From NCBI RefSeq assembly GCF_963678635.1, contig NC_087069.1, forward strand, positions 4,476,166 through 4,540,165: DNA of 64,000 bases, given 5' to 3'. The stretch's first letter is position 1; each line of letters starts with the position of its first letter. Both the position numbers and the translations under genes were made by a program. The stretch comes from Symsagittifera roscoffensis (lineage: Eukaryota > Xenacoelomorpha > Acoela > Convolutidae). A model generated the notes under the pieces. That model ran no database searches. It was not told the DNA's origin and saw only the letters and a program-made list of their open reading frames with translations. Positions 20,638 through 33,185 of this stretch are shown here, piece by piece.

Positions 20638-21610
20638 AAGATGATGAAAAAAAGAGTACTAACATAAATTTGAGCGACAACTTATTGGATTCATTAATTA
20701 TTGGATATGCAATTTAAACAATATCGGAAAAGTGTTTTTTTTTTAAATAATATTTCAAGCATCAAATTATAAGTTGGTCAAAAATACAGCTTTGCATAAG
20801 TGTAGGTTAAATAATCAAACCTAATAGTTACTTTCTCTACAATGGATCAGAAAAAAAAAAACAGTTAGAAGCACCTTTGATCGCGCTAAAACTAAGGTTT
20901 TGTAATTTTTTAACAGATCCTGACAAGATAGGCCGCCTTTTTTGACAAGAGTTCGCACTCAAAACTGTTGTATACTGGCACTGGAAGCGTTTTTACAATT
21001 TTTTTAGTCATTGCTCGTCCATAATCGCTGTATAGAACCATAGGTCAGCGATCGAAATCCGTAGGGACCCCCCTCCCCCATATACCTAAATCCAGAACTC
21101 GTTAAACTATAACACAAAAAATTGAGAAATACAAAATGCATTTGGAATTCAGTGAAAAGATTTTAGCAGTCAAACTAAATATTAAACGGACAGACTAAAG
21201 ACAAAAGTTCTTTTTTTAGTTTTTGTTTTCAAACAGACGCCGTGTTCACCAATTACATGACGTCAGAAAACAAAATACAATCTTCATTTTTTCAAAAAAC
21301 ATGCTCAATGTATATAAAATTTTACATTAAAAATAAAAGCGTGAAATCATGAGAAAAAAACGATGTATAATCTACGAGTCTTGAATATGAATATTTGACA
21401 AAGTAGACAATTGAACAACTATTTAAATCTGCTTACCGTTCAGTTTTGTAACGTTTTTCTTACCAAACAAAAGCTAAATATATCAAATAAAGGAGACCAA
21501 AGAGATTTTGTCTTGAAACAGACGAAGAAACGAAACACGAGTATCGAAAAAGAGGAAAAAATCTAAAACAAAGTTCTGTCAAAAACTGAGAAAAAAGAGA
21601 TTTTATTGAA
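20638..21610. other. Spacer between the two EF-hand genes
   Basis: About 970 bp holding the 3' UTR of gene A and the upstream region of gene B. No ORF with support and no clear promoter box. Confidence 0.5.
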
Positions 21611-22276
21611 ATGGCGAAGAGAAATCTGACTAAATTGGAGACGGAGGAGATGAGAGAAGTGTTCGATGACTTCGACACTGACGGCTCAGGTTAGTAGTTA
21701 TAACTTATAAGAAGTAAAATAACTATTTATAGCTTACAATTAATTGGCTTCCAACTTTTTCCTTCCTGATTTTTCTGAATCAATAATTTTTTTTTGAAAT
21801 ATTTGCTCTGACAACTTTTTTTGCAATTATTGTATAATTATGTGTCAAAATTGTGATTGTGAAATGTTGTATTTGAGGATTGAGAGTTCTTGAAACAGTA
21901 AGCAACTTTTTGCACGAACGTTCTAACAGGCTGAAAAGCTTTAAATTTGGTTATTTATCCAACGTCGAAATCAATTCACCGTCAAATTAAAAAGTAAAAA
22001 ATAATAATTTTGAAAGTTTTTGTAGGTGTTGTTTAACTTTAAGTTTTTACCAACTAAACTATCTGTTGCAATAGAAACCTTTATTTAATGTTTCAATTTG
22101 TTCTGCATGTGTTCTATAGGCACCGTGAACATCGCTGAGTTGCGTGACATGTTGGAACTTCTGGGTCAGAAGGTGACAGAGAGTGAACTGAAGAAGATGA
22201 TGGGGGAGGTGGATGTAGATGGTAAGGGAACTACTTTTAGAGCACAACTACCTGACAATTTAGACCGGGAAGCTAG

Positions 22277-22343
<67 letters not shown>

Positions 22344-25300
22344 TGTGTTGGGGAGGGGGGGGGGGTCGCTGAATAGTTTCAAGTGTAAATAAAAGTCTTT
22401 TTTTTCTACAAAAAATAGTTCCCTTTTTAAAGAGTATTCATCTCAGTGGTGATAAGATTTAACATAAAAATTTGAGTAAATTGCTATCTTTTTTTAAAAA
22501 ACAGATCACAAACTCAGTCAAAAAATATGCTGGAATAGAACAAGGTGCGGATCTAGGATTTTATCATCGGGCTCGAAAATTTTGTCGACCTTTTTTATTT
22601 TAGGTACACCGAATTGACTTTCCAAACGCTCTCGGAACACTATAAGGACTCTATTTTGACCAAAAAAAAACGTAGCGCTGCAGGCAAGTCCTTGAACAAA
22701 AAAACATGTCAAAAATGCCTTCTGTGGGTACTTTTTGGAAACTTCCAAGCTAAAATTTGCGTTCTTTCGACACGAGTTGCTCTTCAAAATTAGGATAAAA
22801 TGGCGCCTTCGATATTTTAGTGTTGCTCGGCCGAAAAGGGATGGCATAAAATAATACCAAATGGGGACACTTTGGTTGGTGAGGGGGTCGAATCCTTTAA
22901 TGAAGCGTCCAAACCCTTCCCTCTTCCCCTCCACTTTCTTTAAATCCGCCCCTTGATTTGAACCACTTTAAACGAGCTTTGTCATACACAAGAAAAGTGC
23001 AATTAAATGATTCCAGCCTCCATTATAATCGATTGTAATCCATTTTTTGGCATTTAAATCCATTAATTTTTCCAAGATCAAGATAATCCTTTATTATCGA
23101 TTATTTTAAACTAAACGCCAATTATAATCCATTATAATCGATTAAAAATCATTTCATCTTATAAGAAATTTCATCTTATAATCTTATAAAAAATTGCAAA
23201 ATGTAAGGGGGAGGGGGCGAATGAGGGTTGTAATAAAGCACAGTAAAATGAACTGTCAAAGTGCAATGAATTGAATAAGTAGAGACAAAACAAGTAGAGA
23301 CAAAACTTTAATGTGAAAGGTAACTTTTTTTGAAACGTGGTACGTAGCAACTGCACTAAACAGTAAATGAGATAAGATTGTAAATTTCATGAAAAATTTC
23401 TGGAAAAAACCAATTCTAATCGATTATAATGGATTATATTGGCAGAGAAAATACGATTATAATGGATATTTTCAATGGACATTTTTAATGGATTATAATC
23501 GATTATTTTGTAATTTTAAAAACACTGACCATATTATGACAATATAGTTGATTATGATCCATGAACGCTTGGTGCGGTAGACAGATATTCCCCAGTTGAT
23601 TTATAATGCAAACCTTGTAAGATTATGGCAAAATAAATTAAATCTTGCAAGATTGCTATCTAAACTTTAACATTGTCTTCAAAGAATATTGCAGAATTTT
23701 TGCAAGATTATCATTTTTTTAACCACGTAGAAACTTCTTTGATAATTTATGCTTTATGATTTTTAAACAGACATCTGATTTGGCCGACGTTAACATTTTT
23801 TGTCCTCAACCTTTTCAGTAGAGTTACTTAGAGGAACATAAGTATCTGATTATATACTTAACCAATGTTTGAAAACTATAATTCTCCTCTACTTATTTTG
23901 AATGTAGTTCAATAAAATGCTGTATATATTTTATCAACATTAATTTCTGAAAGTTTTGAGCAATTTTATTACTTTTTTTTAAATCTACGAAAAATGTAAC
24001 GCAGCAATCTCAGCAGTGATTTTTGGATTATTATCTGTAAATTTCTGGCGGAATCTTAAAAAAGTGGTTATTATAAAAAATGTACAAATTTGTTAAAATA
24101 GTTTTTAATTTGGATTTCAAATCTTGCAAAATCTAACGAAGTGAAGGCAAAATTTGCATGGAAAAGGCAAGAAAATGCATCTCCTTGCAATTTCGAGAAG
24201 ACTGGACTTGCAAATTCGCAATCAGAAAGTTCAAAATTGGCGCTGTTTTGCGACCTCCGCTCATTCAATCTAGCAACAGTGTAACGCGTGCTTTTATACG
24301 TCATTTTCTAGTTGAAACAACAAAGAGGCGCTCAAAGTTTGCGTAATTGATTATTTTTGGCATTTCAGAAGAGTTACTATTTTTTTTTGAAATACCTAAA
24401 GAAAAAGTAGTTCGAAAAAAATCTTCAGGTTATCCAATTAGCCGCTCCTTTCCTCCTCCGGCATTATCTCGTGAAAATCTTAAAGCGTTTTTGTTATGCA
24501 GCTGGAATACAAAATTTAAACGAAAATTTTGTTGCTAGAGAAACCAGCGACAACAGTTCTTACGTTGATAAGCAAATTCGCCAAGCGCTTGATAATTTAG
24601 ATTTGTTTCCAATTCAAAAATTTTGTGGTAAAAAAATCAAAGTCTGTGGAAATCTAACCAGAACAAAAGTAACCGAGTGTGGCGTCGTAATAAAGATCCA
24701 ATTGTGTGAAAGATGACAGTCAATTTATAATTCGTCTTATAACCAGAAAAAAAACAAATAGCCATGTCAAAAACATTCAGAGAAAAAATTCCAGCCATTT
24801 TCGAGTAGAGCATATAGAAGTATGCTTGGTGAGGCCCCTTATTGAATTAACTCACAAAAAAAAAATTGCTCAATTTTCTTGCTAGTTTTGAAATAGCCGA
24901 GTGGACTAGAGTGAAGGAAGGATTCTGCCGCAAAATTAATCAGCAGCGAAAGAAAATTGCGCTTGCATTTCATAATCACAATAATGACTTTTTTCCAGTG
25001 TAGGTCGAAATTCATCGAAATAGTTGTTACAAAAACTCTTAATCTTGAACACTAATTTTAATTGGTTTATAGGAAGTGGGGAGGTGACATTCGAGGAGTT
25101 CTGCGACATGATGGCCCAGAAACAGACTGAGGGGGGCAATGTGGACATCGAGACTGAACTGAGGGATGTGTTTCGCATGTTCGACAAGAAGGACCAGGGA
25201 TACATAACCTACAGGTAGAAAAATAGTTAAACAAAAATAAATACTTTTTTTCTTGAAGGGAACATTTTGTTTATAAGTTACATAATTTATGGAAAAAAGC

Positions 25301-25785
25301 TACCTCAGAAAAACATCAAAAAGCCAGTTAGCTGCGAAGAAAAAACAAATTATGGTTTAGTGGAATGGTTGGTTCATGGTTTTGAAACTTATGTTTACGT
25401 CCAAGAATAATAAAAAACCCATCAGGTTAATAAAAAATCTGTTTTAACCGACGAGGTAGTGTTACCTATTGTCTCTGGACTCTTAAAAGCTGCGATCGAT
25501 AATTTTTTTTAAGTTTAAGCAATAAAAAAGGTTTTTTTTGTGATTTTTCAATTTTCTATCATTCTGTCATTTTAAACATGGAGGCAACAAACAACTAAAG
25601 TATATTAAAAAAAGGCGTGTAATAATTTTACAACCTATTTTTTCCTTAGTGACCTGAAGCAGATTCTGAAGATGTTGTCAATCAGCTTGCCAGATGAGAA
25701 GATCCAGAACATGATGGCGGAGGCCTCCTCTGGCGGAGACAACCGCGTCTACTTCGACGACTTCCGATACATGTACTTCTGCTAA
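21611..25785 (+). CDS. Four-EF-hand Ca2+-binding protein B (tandem paralogue of A)
   Basis: Exons 21611-21689, 22120-22221, 25073-25214 and 25650-25785 join to a 152-aa protein, with GT-AG borders and phases 1, 1 and 2. EF loop 1 (DTDGSGTVNIAE) and loop 2 (DVDGSGEVTFEE) are canonical. Loop 3 (DKKDQGYITYSD) ends in Asp and lacks Asp at position 3. Loop 4 (SSGGDNRVYFDD) has lost both the first acidic residue and the central Gly. The C-terminus is FRYMYFC as in A. Introns 1 and 2 match A exactly, but intron 3 lies 27 nt (nine codons) further downstream, in the same phase. An AATAAA follows at 26044. It is likely a Ca2+ sensor of the troponin C/calmodulin superfamily with an N-lobe-only Ca2+ switch (inferred). 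Confidence 0.9.
22279..22340. repeat. (GT)31 microsatellite
   Basis: Sixty-two bases of uninterrupted GT in intron 2 of EF-hand gene B, followed by a G-rich run. Confidence 0.95.
22541..22955. mobile_element. Short hAT-like MITE in intron 2 of gene B
   Basis: The left end CAAGGTGCGGATCTAGGA and the inverted right end CAAGGGGCGGATTTAAAG resemble hAT-type termini. The length is 415 bp with no transposase. No 8-bp target duplication was found, so this is tentative. Confidence 0.45.
23001..23510. repeat. Clusters of palindromic ATTATAATCGATTATAAT-type repeats
   Basis: Many copies of ATTATAATCGATTATAATGG and variants at 23020-23150 and 23410-23505. The core equals its own reverse complement. Similar clusters lie elsewhere in the window. 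Confidence 0.6.
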
Positions 25786-26043
25786 CACCTCTTTTCTCAC
25801 ACTCACTGTGTCAGACTCCTTCACTGAGAACTGGTGAACTAGTTCTACTAATCGCTTGTAGTTAATTTACGTTAATTTTCTCTCTGTCTTTTAAATACGT
25901 ATAGTTATTGAGTAACTAGCGGTTAAAATTAGTTCAGTAGCGGAAAAAAGTTATATGCCTTATGCTCGCTCCAATCTCAACTCTGAAAAACCTGAAAACA
26001 ATACAACCCAAACAGTTGAATTAACGGTAATTATTTCTCGACA

Positions 26044-26049
26044 AATAAA
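26044..26049 (+). promoter_or_regulatory. Candidate poly(A) signal of EF-hand gene B
   Basis: AATAAA lies 259 bp after the stop codon. Confidence 0.4.
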
Positions 26050-26692
26050 TCCGACAATCGGTAGTTTTAAACATTTTTGAATCGTTCATAACAACAACAA
26101 TTTGTAGCTTAAAACTCAAAGTAAGCTCTGAAAATACTAGTTTTTGCACTTTAGACAAATTTCTTTTTCTTGGATGTCACACTTAATCAAGTCTGAACCA
26201 TGTCAGGGAGAAAAATTGGTTCAAATTGAGTATCACCCCAAAATTTAGCATGTTATAACATGGGTAGGTGTGGGTCTAGAACCTGTGCCGAACCGGTCAA
26301 CCTAATGTCTAGCGTTTGTCTTCTGCCCGCAAAATTTTAGTCCAACAAAAATACAGCCTACTTGCATTTGTACTTCCATGCTTGAGCGTGAACATGCCTT
26401 ATTATGAAAGCTGGATCTGGGTGTTTTTTTTTCACGAAATTTTAAGGTTATCCCACAGCGGAGTTCCAGGGATAATACTCGCTTTTAATGGAAAATTGTT
26501 GTCGAAAAAGTTGTCCTTATAATCCATTATTGTTGCAAACTCAGACCAGGATATCGATTATATTGTCATAAAAAGCGACTATTTTCAGAAAAATACAATC
26601 CAATAAAATACATTATAGTTGATTATAACGAATTAAAATTTATACATTTTTTTGCAAAATGAATTGCAAAACTTGCAACTTTTTTGCGTTAC
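26050..26692. other. Spacer without recognisable genes
   Basis: AT-rich, with a small ATTATAATCGATTATAAT-type cluster near 26540-26640. No supported coding sequence. Confidence 0.4.
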
Positions 26693-28990
26693 TCACGGCC
26701 TACTCGCAATCTAAATTAACGACCCCCCTAACTTTGCCCTCTATCCGCATTTGCCCCCTCCCCCCTCCCCCTCTCTTACCCGCATTTAAACCACTCCCCC
26801 CTACGTTTATTCCTACACCCACCTCCATGTTTACTAAAGGATACACCCAATCACACCCCAATATACAGTTCACCCCCGTTCTCCTAATACTCAGATTGCT
26901 TACCATTGAACGGGGACGGGAAATGGAGGTTACAATGTGAACAACACCTACTTATCCTCATTTAACCCCCTCAACCAAAATTTTTTACTCCACACCTCCC
27001 CCATTTCGAAGTTTTTAACCCCCCTAATTAACTAACGACCCCCCTAACTTTGCCCTCTATCCGCATTTATCCCCTCCCCCCTCCCCCTCTCACACCCGCA
27101 TTTAAACCACTCCCCCCTACGTTTATTCCTACACCCACCTCCATGTTTACTAAAGGATACCGCCAAACACCCCCAAGTTACAGTTTACCCCCCTTCTCCC
27201 ACCCCTCAGATTGTTCACCATTGAATTGGGACGGGAAAGGGAGGTTACAATGTGAACAACACCTTTTTATCCCCATTTAACCCCCTCGACCAAATTTTTT
27301 TATTCCACAGCTCCCCCCCCCCATTTCCCAGTTTTTAACCCGCTCACGGCCTACTCGCAATCTAAATCTACTCAAATTAACCACTCCCCTAACTTTACCC
27401 TCTATCCGCATTTGCCCCCCCCCTCCCCCCTCTCACACCCGCCTTTAAACCACTCCCCCTACGTTTATTCCTATACCCACCTTCGTGTTTACTAAAGGAT
27501 AACCCCAAACACACCCCAAGTTAGAGTTTACCCCCCTTCTCCCACACCTCAGATTGTTTACCATTGAACGGGGACGGGAAAGGAGGTTACAATTTGAAAA
27601 ATACCTTTTTATCCCCATTTAACCCCCCAACCAATTTTTTTTATTCCACACCTCCCCCCCATTTCGAAGCCTTTAACCACCCTAATTAACGACCCCCTAA
27701 GTTTTCCCTCTATCCGCATTGGCCATCTCCCACCCCCTCCCCCCTCTCATACCCGCATTTAAACCACTCCCCCCCTACGTTTATTCGTACACCCACCTCC
27801 ATGTTTACTAAAGGATACCCCAAACACCCCCAAGTTACAGTTTACCCCCCTTCTCCTACCCCTCAGATTGTTAACCATTGAATGGCGATGGGAAAGGGAG
27901 GTTACAATGTGAACAACACCTATTTATCCCCATTTAAACCCCTCAACCAAATTTTTTTATTCCACACCTCCCTCCTTTTTGAAGTTTTTAACCCCCCTAC
28001 TTAACGAACCCCCTAAGTTTGCCCTCTATCCGCATTTGCCCCCTCCCCCCCCTCCCCCTCTCATACCCGCATTTAAACCACTCTCTCTCCCCCCCCCCCC
28101 CTACGTTTATTCGTACAATCACCTCCATGTTTACTAAAGGATACCCTCAAACACCCCAACTTACAGTTTACCCCCCTTCTCCTACCTCAGATTGTTTACC
28201 ATTGAATGGGGATGAGAAAGGGAGGTTACAATGAGAACAACACCTAATTATCACCATTTAACCCCCTCGACCAAATTTTTTTATTCCACACCTCCCCCCA
28301 TTTCCCAGTTTTTAACGCGCTCACGGCCTACTCGCAATCTAAACCTACTCAAATTAACGACCACCCTTACTTTGCCCTCTATCCGCATTTGCCCCCTCCC
28401 ACCGTCCCTTCTCTCAGGCCCGCATTTAAACCACTCCCCCCTACGTTTATTCCTACACCAAACTCCATGTTTACTAAAGGTTATCCCCAAACACAACCCA
28501 AGTTACAGTTTACCCCCTTCTCCTACCCCTCAGATTGTTTACCATTGAATGGGGATGAGAAAGGGAGGTTACAATGAGAACAACACCTAATTATCCCCAT
28601 TTAACCCCCCAACCAATTTTTTTTATTCCACACCTCCCCCCCCCCATTTCGAAGCTTTTAACCCCCCTAATTAACGACCCCATTAAGTTTGCCCTCTATC
28701 CGCATTGGCCAACTCCCCCACTCCCCCCTTTCATACCCGCATTTAAACCACTCCCCCCTACGTTTATCCCTACACCCACCTCCATGTTTACTAAAGGTTA
28801 CCCCCAAACACACCCCAAGTTACAGTTCACCCCCCTTCTCCCACCCCTCAGACTGTTTACCGTTGAACGGGGACGGAAAAGGGAGGTTACAATGTGAAAA
28901 ATACCTGTGTATTACCATTTAAACCCCCAGCCAAATTTTTTATTCCACACCTCCCCCCATTTCGAAGTTTTTAACCCGCCCACGTTCAGT
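26693..28990. repeat. C-rich minisatellite with higher-order structure (seven units)
   Basis: The marker CCCTCTATCCGCATT recurs at 26737, 27053, 27398, 27706, 28022, 28375 and 28692. Unit lengths are about 316 bp or 345-353 bp. The longer steps carry an added CTCACGGCCTACTCGCAATC block (near 26693, 27340, 28320), so the order is A-B, A-B-C, A-B. All units share CCATGTTTACTAAAGG and GGGAGGTTACAATG. The C/G strand asymmetry is extreme. Short ORFs across it are translations of the repeat. Confidence 0.9.
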
Positions 28991-31623
28991 AAACAGAGAA
29001 GTGGGGGGTTAAACTAAGATGGAGGATGGGGGGTAAACTGAGGATGGGTAAACTGGGAACTGGGTGGGAGGAGAGGCGGGGGTAAACTGGGGAAGGGGGT
29101 TGTTAAAAAATTAAAAAGTAGGGTTGCTTCGATGGAGTTTACGTAGCATAGAAAAAGTGAGAAAACTTAAATAATTAAAAACTTATGTGGATACCAAAAA
29201 CTTAGGAAAGGTAATACGTGACCACTGCCCATAAAAAAATCTGCAAAATTCATACATTCTTATGCAACAATATGATCGATTATAATCTACTAGAATGGAT
29301 TACAATGACTAACAAAAAAATTATGATTACCATTTATTTTAATTGGGTTATATTCGAAAATAATCGATTATAATGGAATATTTTGATATTAAAGTTACTA
29401 GGGTTATAATCCTTTTTTCATAGATGATAATCAATTATTTTTGTAAATTTATAAATACTGACAATAAAAGCCCAATATAATCATTTTTCATCCATTAAAC
29501 TCAATTGCGGGATCCCGAATTCACCAAAAATCGCTTTTTTTGTTTTTCCTTCTAACAATTTTGAATTTTCTTACAAATTTTCCTCTAGGAACGTTAACAG
29601 AGGGGAAATTTTTTGCCAGAAAGTTGTAACAGAGGAACTTTTTTGAAAAATTTTTTTCATCATTATTTTTTTGATTTTTTAAAAATTTGTTAGAGAAACA
29701 AACAAAAAGCACCATTGTCGCAACTTGACAGCGAACTACCAGACCTTACTCTGAAATTCCAGCAGCAGCCCCAAAGAAGTGGAACTTGGATAATAGGTTT
29801 TTGATTTTAATCCTTAGAGATATCCGAATTAGCAAAACATCTGAGAAAATTTGCCGGGGTGCGCCTCCACAGAAAAAGTGTCCGTCCTATTTTTTCATCT
29901 ATAGAACGTAAGAAGAATGCTTTGTCACATGATTTTTGTACAGTTTTATAGAATTTTCTTGAAAATTTCAATCATTATTTTCGTTTATTTGACTGGTTTG
30001 AAGCCTTCCAGTCACCATGAAATAAAAAATGCTCATCTTAGAATTTCTTCATACAGAAACTGAACGGAAAGCATTTTTCTAAGGAAACTACTGATTACAG
30101 TTTAATTTTAAAACGTTTTCTAACTTATTTCGAATAAGTTTAACATGGTCCCTGTGCGTATTTTGGCGCGTTTTGAATAAAGTCACAGTTATCAATTTTT
30201 CTTCATTATTTGGAGATGAGATTAAGTATGTCAAAAAAAATCCCACATTTTTTAAATTAAAGGAAATTTTTCCAGCCAAAAGCAAAACGATGCACTCTGA
30301 TCATAAAAATTGCGAGCTTCAATAAATTATGATAGGTAGAATTTTTTAATGCGGTGGTTTGGTGATATGCTGCCCATTTTTTTTTTGGATTTTCTAAAAG
30401 AAATAATCCTAGGGTACTTCGTTGTCGGTGAAAAAAACGCAAAGTAATGCCTATTTAATGGTGTCTAATGGAAAGTTAAAACCTTAAGTCTTTTCCATGA
30501 CTCTCCTTTTCAGAATTCTAGTTTAAGCAGAAGTTTTTCATCTGAATATGTTCCCGGTTTGAGCTTTTTGAGCTTTGTAATGACTCTGTGGGTCGGCCGA
30601 ATGTCCGCCTACCGACGAAATATGTAAAAGTCCATCAAAACAGTCGGTCAACCAGGGCCAAAACAAGAATCAACTAGGTTCGATCTGTTCGATAAGGTAG
30701 GTGAATGGGTTGATCAGCCTCAGTTAAGGTCCTTAATGTCGGTAGATGAGTCGACCGGCTTTAATTTTAGCTGACTATTATAGTCATATAAAAAGTGAAA
30801 GGAAACTACTGATTACAGTTTAACTTTAAAACGTTTTCTAACTACGGCAGAAGAAAACAGTATAAAAATCCTTAAAATGGTGGCTAATTCGAAAATTCAT
30901 GAAAGAATAGTTTCGAGGTAGATGAAAAATAATTCAATAAAATCATAAATCCAAAACTGTAACAACTGTAAAACATAAATCCAAAAACGCTCACATTTAA
31001 TGAAGAAAAACAAATAAACAATATCTTAACTATTCGACGTGTAAAATTGAAGTTAAACTCTATGAAGGTCAAACTTAATCCAGAACAAAAAAGCATATAC
31101 CTTCGAATAAGTTCGCAGTTATCAATGGAGAGTGTAATTTATAAAAGCATAATTTAGTTGCAAGGTCAGCGAGATTCAGTGAAGTAGACCACATTCGACC
31201 AGAATCGGCTGATTCAATTATAGTCCGACTTAATTTGCGGAAATTTCATGCCTCAGAAAGTCATGCCACCCGTGTACTAAAGTAAGTGAATGGGTCGATC
31301 AGTCTCCCGGGTTGGCCTCTATAGACTAAAAATGTTAATCATAAAATTCCATTAACTAAGTCTATAAAAAAATAATTGACATACTAATTTCATACGTTTT
31401 GCTACAATGGTGCTATCGAACTTCCGAAGAACTTTTTTTGTGTTGGCATGAAATTTGGTGCATCTTACCAAATAAAAAAGAAAAACTCTTTGTCAAAAAA
31501 CATTCATGTCTCATAAAAACGGATAATGTTTGACTCAAATTATTGTTTGACACTGACAATTTAGCCCGAAGAGTGATTGAATTGCTTTAATAGTTCTTAG
31601 TGCAAAATGAGTTTCTTCATTAA
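28991..31623. other. Spacer with G-rich tail and diverged duplications
   Basis: A G-rich stretch (28993-29103, with repeated GGGTAAACT) looks like an inverted piece of the satellite. ATTATAATCGATTATAAT-type repeats lie at 29270-29500. A 44-bp direct repeat (GGAAACTACTGATTACAGTT...) lies at 30083-30126 and 30801-30844. No gene is supported. Confidence 0.45.
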
Positions 31624-33048
31624 GAGACCAAACTGTGTATTTTATGAATTGTCAGAGGATTCGGCAAAATGCTGAATTCAGATTTGCCGAGGAAATCAGC
31701 TAATTAATCTTTTCGTCGCTGTTTTGATTTCCACGAAAAAAATGCTAAAGCACTGTTTGTTCGGAAGCGTTAAAAAATCGCCAAATTTGCAAAACAAAAA
31801 CGTTTTTGTGGAAACTAAATTGAATAAAATTTATGCGCGTTGTAAAATTTTGCTCTCTCCTGGAACCTGCAAGTGTACGCAGATTTGCGTGAACAGCTTA
31901 CCTGGATTGAAGAACAAAAGCTTAGAATACAATTCACTTCTATGAAAATGCTTGTCATACAATTTCTTACAAATCCATGGGTTAAAAATGCTAAAAAAAA
32001 ATAGCACGATGAGCACTTTTTTCATACTTGGAACTGCATGACAAACGATTTTTTTTTCATGTAAATTTTCGTGTTTATATTTGTGTTTTTCCCTGAAAAA
32101 CAAAACTGCAAGTTTTGTGAATGAAAAAATCAACGGGTGAAACAACATAAAAATTGCACAATAAACTACTTGTTGATAGATGCGAAGTAGGATTAAAAAA
32201 TTTAATTTCACACAAAATTTTTTGAAAAAGTGCAATTTCTCGTATGTGACTGCGAGGCTTCTTTTTCGAAAAATTCGTGGCTTAGTTTTTCGCGACAACT
32301 GTAAGCTATGATTTTTTGTATCATACTGAGAAATAGATTTTTTCATCCTTCTAGACGCTGGAATGAAAATGAAAATTTGAAAAAACAAGAAAATGAAAAC
32401 TCAAACATGAAAAATATACATGCAGGAAACAGCTTTTGGAAAATGTTTTTCCTCAATAACAAAACTGGTTTAGCGACCAAAATGCGAACTTCAAAACAGT
32501 TTCAATATTTTGGAGTTTTCTTTTTTCTTATTCTTACACTTATAATAAAAAAGGAATCGTACGACAAACATTTTTTTGCCCAAAAAAAATTAAAATTTGA
32601 TGACCAATATGCTCTTTTTCAATTATAATCTAAGATAAGCCCATTTATATTTCATATAGAAGTCCTTATAGAAAAGTTTAAAAAAAAACATTCAAGTAGG
32701 AAAGTGGTCATCATACAGCTTTCATAATTGGGAACTGTATGATAATCATTTTTATCATTGAAACCCAAGCACTGAATGCTATGATAAACTTTTTTTTGTG
32801 TGAAGGTCAACCCAGATATTTACTTTTGAGGTGTCAAAAAGCAATTGGTACATTTGTTCTTTGCGAAACTGTAGACACATTTAATGTGCCAGTAAAATTT
32901 TCCCTACACGTAATTTATGCGCAAAAATCCATGAAAAATCTATAATTGGAATCAATTAAATTTTGGAACTTGTTGATAGGCTCGTCTCTAGATTCCAGTG
33001 ATCTTCACACACCAAACAGTGCGCTTATCTAGTGCAGAGTTTGGCCTC
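31624..33048. mobile_element. TIR element, second copy
   Basis: The left end GAGACCAAACTGTGTA (31624) is matched in inverted form by GTGCAGAGTTTGGCCTC ending at 33048. The left part follows the same order of blocks as 13498 onward (GCTGTTTTGATTTCCACG, AAAGCACTGTTTGTTCGG). 1425 bp; no transposase and no clear target duplication. A 185-codon minus-strand ORF inside it has no support. Confidence 0.5.
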
Positions 33049-33089
33049 AAAATGTTAAAGTTTTCAGAATGGTTTCCTGGCTGAGTTTT

Positions 33090-33095
33090 TTTATT
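33090..33095 (-). promoter_or_regulatory. Candidate poly(A) signal of the four-exon minus-strand gene
   Basis: AATAAA on the minus strand, 90 bp beyond the stop codon of the terminal exon. Confidence 0.45.
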
Positions 33096-33185
33096 GATCG
33101 TAGACAGTTTTTTTGTTCTCACTCAAGAAAAGATACATACAAACAACATCAGACTACCAGCATGATTCACTTCAAACTCTCAATT

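Noticed and set aside
22518-22934. 138-codon minus-strand ORF
   Set aside because: Almost exactly covers the hAT-like MITE; a chance frame in a repeat.
24347-24716. Plus-strand ORFs of 63 and 81 codons in intron 2 of gene B
   Set aside because: No domain, no matching exon in paralogue A, and splice borders of the EF-hand gene do not need them.
26659-28922. Several Pro-rich ORFs of 60-107 codons
   Set aside because: They are translations of the C-rich satellite units in different frames.
31831-32388. 185-codon minus-strand ORF
   Set aside because: Lies inside a TIR element in AT-rich DNA; Phe/Lys-rich translation with no domain and no splice support.
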